Shown here: in pieces, positions 60,819 to 64,000 of the stretch
Numbering within the stretch: the first letter of the stretch is position 1
How the letters are laid out: each line of letters begins with the position of its first letter
Origin: Sphingobium nicotianae
GTDB taxonomy: Bacteria; Pseudomonadota; Alphaproteobacteria; Sphingomonadales; Sphingomonadaceae
Assembly (NCBI RefSeq): GCF_018603885.1
Contig: NZ_JAHGAW010000012.1
Location: 62,001-126,000 of the forward strand
Direction of reading: 5' to 3'
DNA: 64,000 nt
Made by a program: the position numbers and the translations under genes
The notes under the pieces: model-generated
What the model was told of the DNA's origin: nothing
Seen by the model: the letters and a program-made list of their open reading frames with translations, nothing else
Databases searched by the model: none

Positions 60819-61976
60819 TCAGAGCGACTTTTCGTAGACGATGTAGCTCTTGTTGACATGGCTGTCGATCGCCTGCGCGATGGCATTCATCCCCTGATTG
60901 TCGTCGAGGATCCAGCCGATTTCCCCGCGCGTCGAGCCGTAATCGGCGATGGCGGAGCGGCGGATATATTCGATCATCATGAAAGCGAGCTGGCTCGCCA
61001 TGCGCGAGCTCTGCAGCCGTTGCACGACGCCCATCAGCGGCACGCGCATCGTGCGGCATTTCGGCGCGCGCAGCCACCAGAGCAGCTTGGCCCAGTTGAA
61101 CGGGAAGAGCGAGCCGTTCATGCCCTTCAGCGGCTCGTTGAGGTCCGGCAGGGTCATCATGAAGGCGACCGGCTCGCCATCCAGTTCGGCGATGCGAATC
61201 AGATCCTCGAAGACGATCGGCTTCAATTTCTTGCCGGTGAAGGCGACTTCGCTGTCGGTGATCGGCACGAAGCCCCAGTTCCTGCCCCAGGCATCGTTGA
61301 GGATGGCGAGGATGATCGCGGCCTCCTCGTCGAACCTGGACTTGTCGACCTTGCGGATGCGGATGCGCTCATTCTTCTCGCCGGACTGGACGATGCGCTG
61401 GATCAGCGGCGGGAAATCCTGCGTAATGTCGAGCTCATAGGTGTTGAGCGTCTTGGCCGGCGTATAGCCCGCGCCTTCGATCCAGGGCTGATAGGCGGGG
61501 CTGTTATGCCCCATCATGACGGTCGGCGACTGGTCGAAGCCTTTGACCAGCAGGCCCGGTTCTTCCCAGATGGAAAGAGAGATCGGCCCGAGCACACGCG
61601 TCATGCCGCGATTGCGCAGCCAGTCCTCGGCGGCGTTGATGAGCGCGCGCGCGGCATTGGCGTCCTTGGCCTCGAACAGGCCGAAATTGCCGGTGCCCGG
61701 CCCCATGCCCTGCTCGGGCGGTACGGTGAGCGCGAGATGATCGATATGGGCGCTGATCCGCCCCACGACCTCGCTGCCGCGCCGGGCGAGGAAATATTGA
61801 TGCTCGGCATGCTCGTGGAACGGGTTCTTGCCCGGCGTCAGCAGACCATAGACCTCGTCCTTGAGCGGTGGCACCCAGGCCGGATCGTCGGCATAGATGG
61901 CCCAGGGCAGATCGACGAAAGCCTTGAGGTCGGCCTTGCCGGAGACGGGCGTGATCACTAATTCGGCTGTCGACAC
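60819..61976 (-). CDS. GNAT-fold protein of unknown substrate
   Basis: 385 residues from a GTG at 61976. FVDLPWAIYADDPAWVPPLKDEVYGLLTPGKNPFHEHAEHQYFLARRGSEVVGRISAHID starts a family of long GNAT-fold proteins; YQPWIEGAGYTPAKTLNTYEL and ILNDAWGRNWGFVPITDSEVAF are conserved in it. Members are common in sphingomonads and often lie near lipid genes; the fatty-acid desaturase here starts 160 bp away and is divergent. Activity is unknown. Confidence 0.82.
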   Translation of the reverse strand: MSTAELVITPVSGKADLKAFVDLPWAIYADDPAWVPPLKDEVYGLLTPGKNPFHEHAEHQYFLARRGSEVVGRISAHIDHLALTVPPEQGMGPGTGNFGLFEAKDANAARALINAAEDWLRNRGMTRVLGPISLSIWEEPGLLVKGFDQSPTVMMGHNSPAYQPWIEGAGYTPAKTLNTYELDITQDFPPLIQRIVQSGEKNERIRIRKVDKSRFDEEAAIILAILNDAWGRNWGFVPITDSEVAFTGKKLKPIVFEDLIRIAELDGEPVAFMMTLPDLNEPLKGMNGSLFPFNWAKLLWWLRAPKCRTMRVPLMGVVQRLQSSRMASQLAFMMIEYIRRSAIADYGSTRGEIGWILDDNQGMNAIAQAIDSHVNKSYIVYEKSL

Positions 61977-62136
61977 GGCTCTTGCCCCCGCCTGGTGCCC
62001 CTGTGGGCGTTCATCCAGGCGCCAGCACAGACTGGCTGGAGGGCGGCTTGTCAACCCGCGTGCCGCAGCAACGTGACGAAATCATATTGCTGCCATGATA
62101 TGCGCACATTCGCGCGCCAGAAGAGCGACTAGGACC

Positions 62137-63228
62137 ATGGGTATGAACGCGATCGACTCCGGCATGGATGCCCGCGCGGCCACACGCGAGAAGGCGGCGC
62201 GCGCGCTCGCGACGATGCCCGACGATACCGTCATGCTGCGCGCCGCGGTCGATCTCACGCGCGATCTGGTGACGGCGCGGGCGGCGATCTACTGGCCGGA
62301 TTTCCTGCTGTCGGCGGCGCTCGGCTATGGCGCGCTGGCGGTGACCATCCTCGCCGGCCAGGTCTGGCTGATGCTCGTGGCGGGGCTGGTCGCGTCGCTC
62401 GCGCTCTATCGGGCCTCGCTGTTCATTCATGAGCTGACGCATATCCGTCAAGGCGCGCTTCCCGGTTTCCGCTTCACCTGGAATCTGCTGGTCGGCATTC
62501 CCTTGCTGATGCCCTCCTTCCTCTACGAGGGCGTGCACACCCAGCATCATGCCAAGACGCGCTACGGAACGGTCGACGATCCGGAATATCTGCCGCTGGC
62601 GCTGATGAAGCCCTGGTCGCTGCCGCTGTTCATCGTCGTGGCGCTGTTCCTGCCGGTCGGCTTGCTGCTGCGCTTCGGCATCCTGACGCCGCTCGGCTTG
62701 ATCTTTCCGCCACTGCGCCGCTTCGTGGCCGAGCGTTATTCGGCGCTGGCGACCAATCCGGCCTATCGCCGCCGCGCGCCCGACAAGGACCTGGGCCGGA
62801 TGTGGCGCTGGCAGGAGGCCGGGGCGAGCCTCTGGGCGATCGCGCTGCTGGCGAGCCCGCTCGCCTGGGGCTGGCGTCCGCTGGTCACCTGGGTGGCGGT
62901 GCTGTCCATCGCCGCCGTGATCAACCAGTTGCGCACGCTCGTCGCCCATCTCTGGGAGAATGAGGGCGATCCGATGACCGTCACCGGCCAGTTTCTCGAT
63001 TCGGTCAATGTGCCGCCCCCCGGTCTGTTTCCTGCGCTCTGGGCGCCGGTGGGGCTGCGCTATCATGCGCTGCATCATTTGCTGCCCAGCATGCCCTATC
63101 ATTCGTTGGGCGAGGCGCACCGGCGCCTGGTCGCGCATCTTGATCGCGGCTCGACCTATGACGGCGCCAACCATCCCGGCATGCTTGTCCTGGTCGTGCG
63201 GATTGCGCGGAGCACGATGCGGGTGTGA
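62137..63228 (+). CDS. fatty-acid desaturase
   Basis: 363 residues with several membrane helices and three complete histidine boxes: H98-E-L-T-H102, H134-T-Q-H-H138 and YHALHHLLP near 322. This is a membrane di-iron desaturase/hydroxylase, of the type acting on fatty acyl lipids or carotenoid-like substrates. The ATG at 62137 has AGGA just upstream; an ATG two codons later is an alternative. It is divergent from the GNAT-fold gene and ends next to a palindromic repeat. Confidence 0.9.
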   Translation: MGMNAIDSGMDARAATREKAARALATMPDDTVMLRAAVDLTRDLVTARAAIYWPDFLLSAALGYGALAVTILAGQVWLMLVAGLVASLALYRASLFIHELTHIRQGALPGFRFTWNLLVGIPLLMPSFLYEGVHTQHHAKTRYGTVDDPEYLPLALMKPWSLPLFIVVALFLPVGLLLRFGILTPLGLIFPPLRRFVAERYSALATNPAYRRRAPDKDLGRMWRWQEAGASLWAIALLASPLAWGWRPLVTWVAVLSIAAVINQLRTLVAHLWENEGDPMTVTGQFLDSVNVPPPGLFPALWAPVGLRYHALHHLLPSMPYHSLGEAHRRLVAHLDRGSTYDGANHPGMLVLVVRIARSTMRV

Positions 63229-63297
63229 CGTCATCCCCGCGAGCGCTGGGACCTGTGCGGAACTGCGCAGAGGCGGGAGACCCCAGCTTATGCCTGG
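63229..63297. repeat. degenerate palindromic repeat, CGTCATCCC family (copy 4)
   Basis: CGTCATCCCCGCGAGCGCTG on the left and GAGACCCCAGC..CTGG on the right are the remains of the same palindrome as at 8521. It fills the gap between the desaturase and the convergent lptG. Confidence 0.6.
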
Positions 63298-64000
63298 TTA
63301 TTCTTCCGTTGTGATCAGCACCGCCTCGCCGACCAGCAGGAACAGCAGGAACGGGGCCCAGGCGGCGAGCATGGGCGGATAGACGCCGAGATTGCCCATC
63401 GACAGCGCGAAATTGTCCGCCACGAAGAAGGCGAAGCCGAGCGCCATGCCGATGACGGCGCGCACGAACAGCTTGCCCGAGCGGGCGATGCCGAAGGCAG
63501 CGACCGAGCCGAGCAGCGGCATCAGCAGGGCCGAGAGTGGCCCGGTGATCTTGTGCCACAGCGCTCCCTCGAGCGAGGCGACCGGCCGGCCCGACTCGTT
63601 CAGGGTTCGGATCGCATCCTTCAGCTCCGTGAAGGAGAGGCTGTCGGGGTCGACCGACGACAGGGTGAATTGATCCGGCCGGATGCCCTTGCCCACGGTG
63701 ATCGCCGCGACATCGCGGCTGGTGCCGAGCGTCACGTCGAAGATGCGGACCTTTTCCAGGCGCCAGTCCCTGCCGGTATAGTAACCGTTCTTGGCGGCGA
63801 TCACGGAAATGAGGCGGTCGCCGTGGCGATCGTAAATGTCGACATTCTGCAGACGCACCTGTCTGCCGGAGCCGGTGATGGTGCCGGCACGGATCAGATC
63901 CTCCCCGTCACGCACCCATACGTTGGATTTGACGCCTCGATCGTTCGGGATCGGCCCGAAACGGGCTTCCTCCCAGGCGGTCAGGGTCGCGGTCGCGCGG
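63298..64000 (-). CDS. lptG: LPS export permease LptG (5' end beyond window)
   Basis: The C-terminal 233 residues are visible; the frame is open to the right edge. A beta-jellyroll region (PIPNDRGVKSNVWVRDGEDLIRAGTI.. VDIYDRHGDRLISVIAAKNGYYTGRDWRLEKVRIF) is followed by three membrane helices (GPLSALLMPLLGSVAAFGIA.. FFVADNFALSMGNLGVYPPMLAAWAPFLLFLLVGEAVL). This is the end of a YjgP/YjgQ-family permease. LptG with LptF and LptB forms the ABC complex that extracts LPS from the inner membrane. LptF should lie to the right. Confidence 0.9.
   Translation of the reverse strand, partial: RATATLTAWEEARFGPIPNDRGVKSNVWVRDGEDLIRAGTITGSGRQVRLQNVDIYDRHGDRLISVIAAKNGYYTGRDWRLEKVRIFDVTLGTSRDVAAITVGKGIRPDQFTLSSVDPDSLSFTELKDAIRTLNESGRPVASLEGALWHKITGPLSALLMPLLGSVAAFGIARSGKLFVRAVIGMALGFAFFVADNFALSMGNLGVYPPMLAAWAPFLLFLLVGEAVLITTEE

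Overview
The window is about 64 kb of GC-rich chromosomal DNA from an alphaproteobacterium, most probably a sphingomonad (Sphingomonadaceae). The case rests on several independent signs: an imuA-imuB-dnaE2 mutagenesis cassette under an alphaproteobacterial LexA box (GTTC-N7-GTTC), TTAA-N7-TTAA boxes of the CtrA type, a PEP-CTERM protein, the argH-lipoprotein-lysA order, a serC-serA pair, and many ATGA/GTGA overlaps in compact operons. Most genes are housekeeping. There is no prophage, no insertion sequence with a transposase, no CRISPR array, and no rRNA or tRNA gene that I can recognise.

Layout. 0-5 kb: an ArsR regulator cut by the window edge, a TfoX/GNAT/EamA operon, an Old-Yellow-Enzyme type oxidoreductase and a class A beta-lactamase. 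4.7-6.5 kb: ispG followed by two overlapping small genes, an ExbD-like lipoprotein and a pentad-repeat protein. 6.6-8.5 kb: an ArsR repressor divergent from a desaturase-like membrane protein. 8.6-12 kb: an SH3/glycine-zipper protein, an SPFH protein with a ribbon-helix-helix partner, and an SMP-30 lactonase. 12-15.6 kb: a PEP-CTERM protein facing an unfamiliar four-gene operon (43-residue peptide, two cupin-like/HEAT proteins, winged-helix regulator). 15.6-20.3 kb: siroheme synthesis, lysA, a lipoprotein, argH and a TlpA-like lipoprotein. 20.3-25.5 kb: a Bax-inhibitor-1 protein with a terminator in its leader, TerC, a GT-C-like membrane protein, YjhX and an alpha/beta hydrolase. 25.5-31.3 kb: the imuAB-dnaE2 SOS cassette. 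31.7-36.8 kb: lactate-dehydrogenase-like flavoprotein, MerC protein, ctaA, cutA, rplM-rpsI. 37-44.9 kb: ABC-F ATPase, a frameshifted membrane protein, zinc finger, TauD-like dioxygenase, aldo/keto reductase, Crp/Fnr regulator, receiver protein, tldD. 45-53 kb: a PNPOx-DUF924 fusion, hisZ, serA, serC, extensin-like and LOG-family proteins. 53-57 kb: cytochrome c, pheA, and the nitrogen-control unit glnK-amtB behind a sigma-54 promoter. 57-64 kb: MAPEG, a DSP-like phosphatase, a large HAD protein, a GNAT-fold protein, a desaturase and the C-terminal part of lptG.

The main points for a second look are: the four-gene operon at 12993-15597, whose first gene encodes a short peptide with a double-glycine-like site; a 120-bp palindromic repeat sitting in frame inside dnaE2, with a second copy just downstream of the gene; a canonical intrinsic terminator 60 bp upstream of the Bax-inhibitor gene; and a CtrA-type box directly against the sigma-54 promoter of glnK. 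Families of short palindromic repeats (four copies of a CGTCATCCC..GGGATGACG type, two copies of a CCCCTCCC type, one copy of a third type) occupy several of the gene ends.
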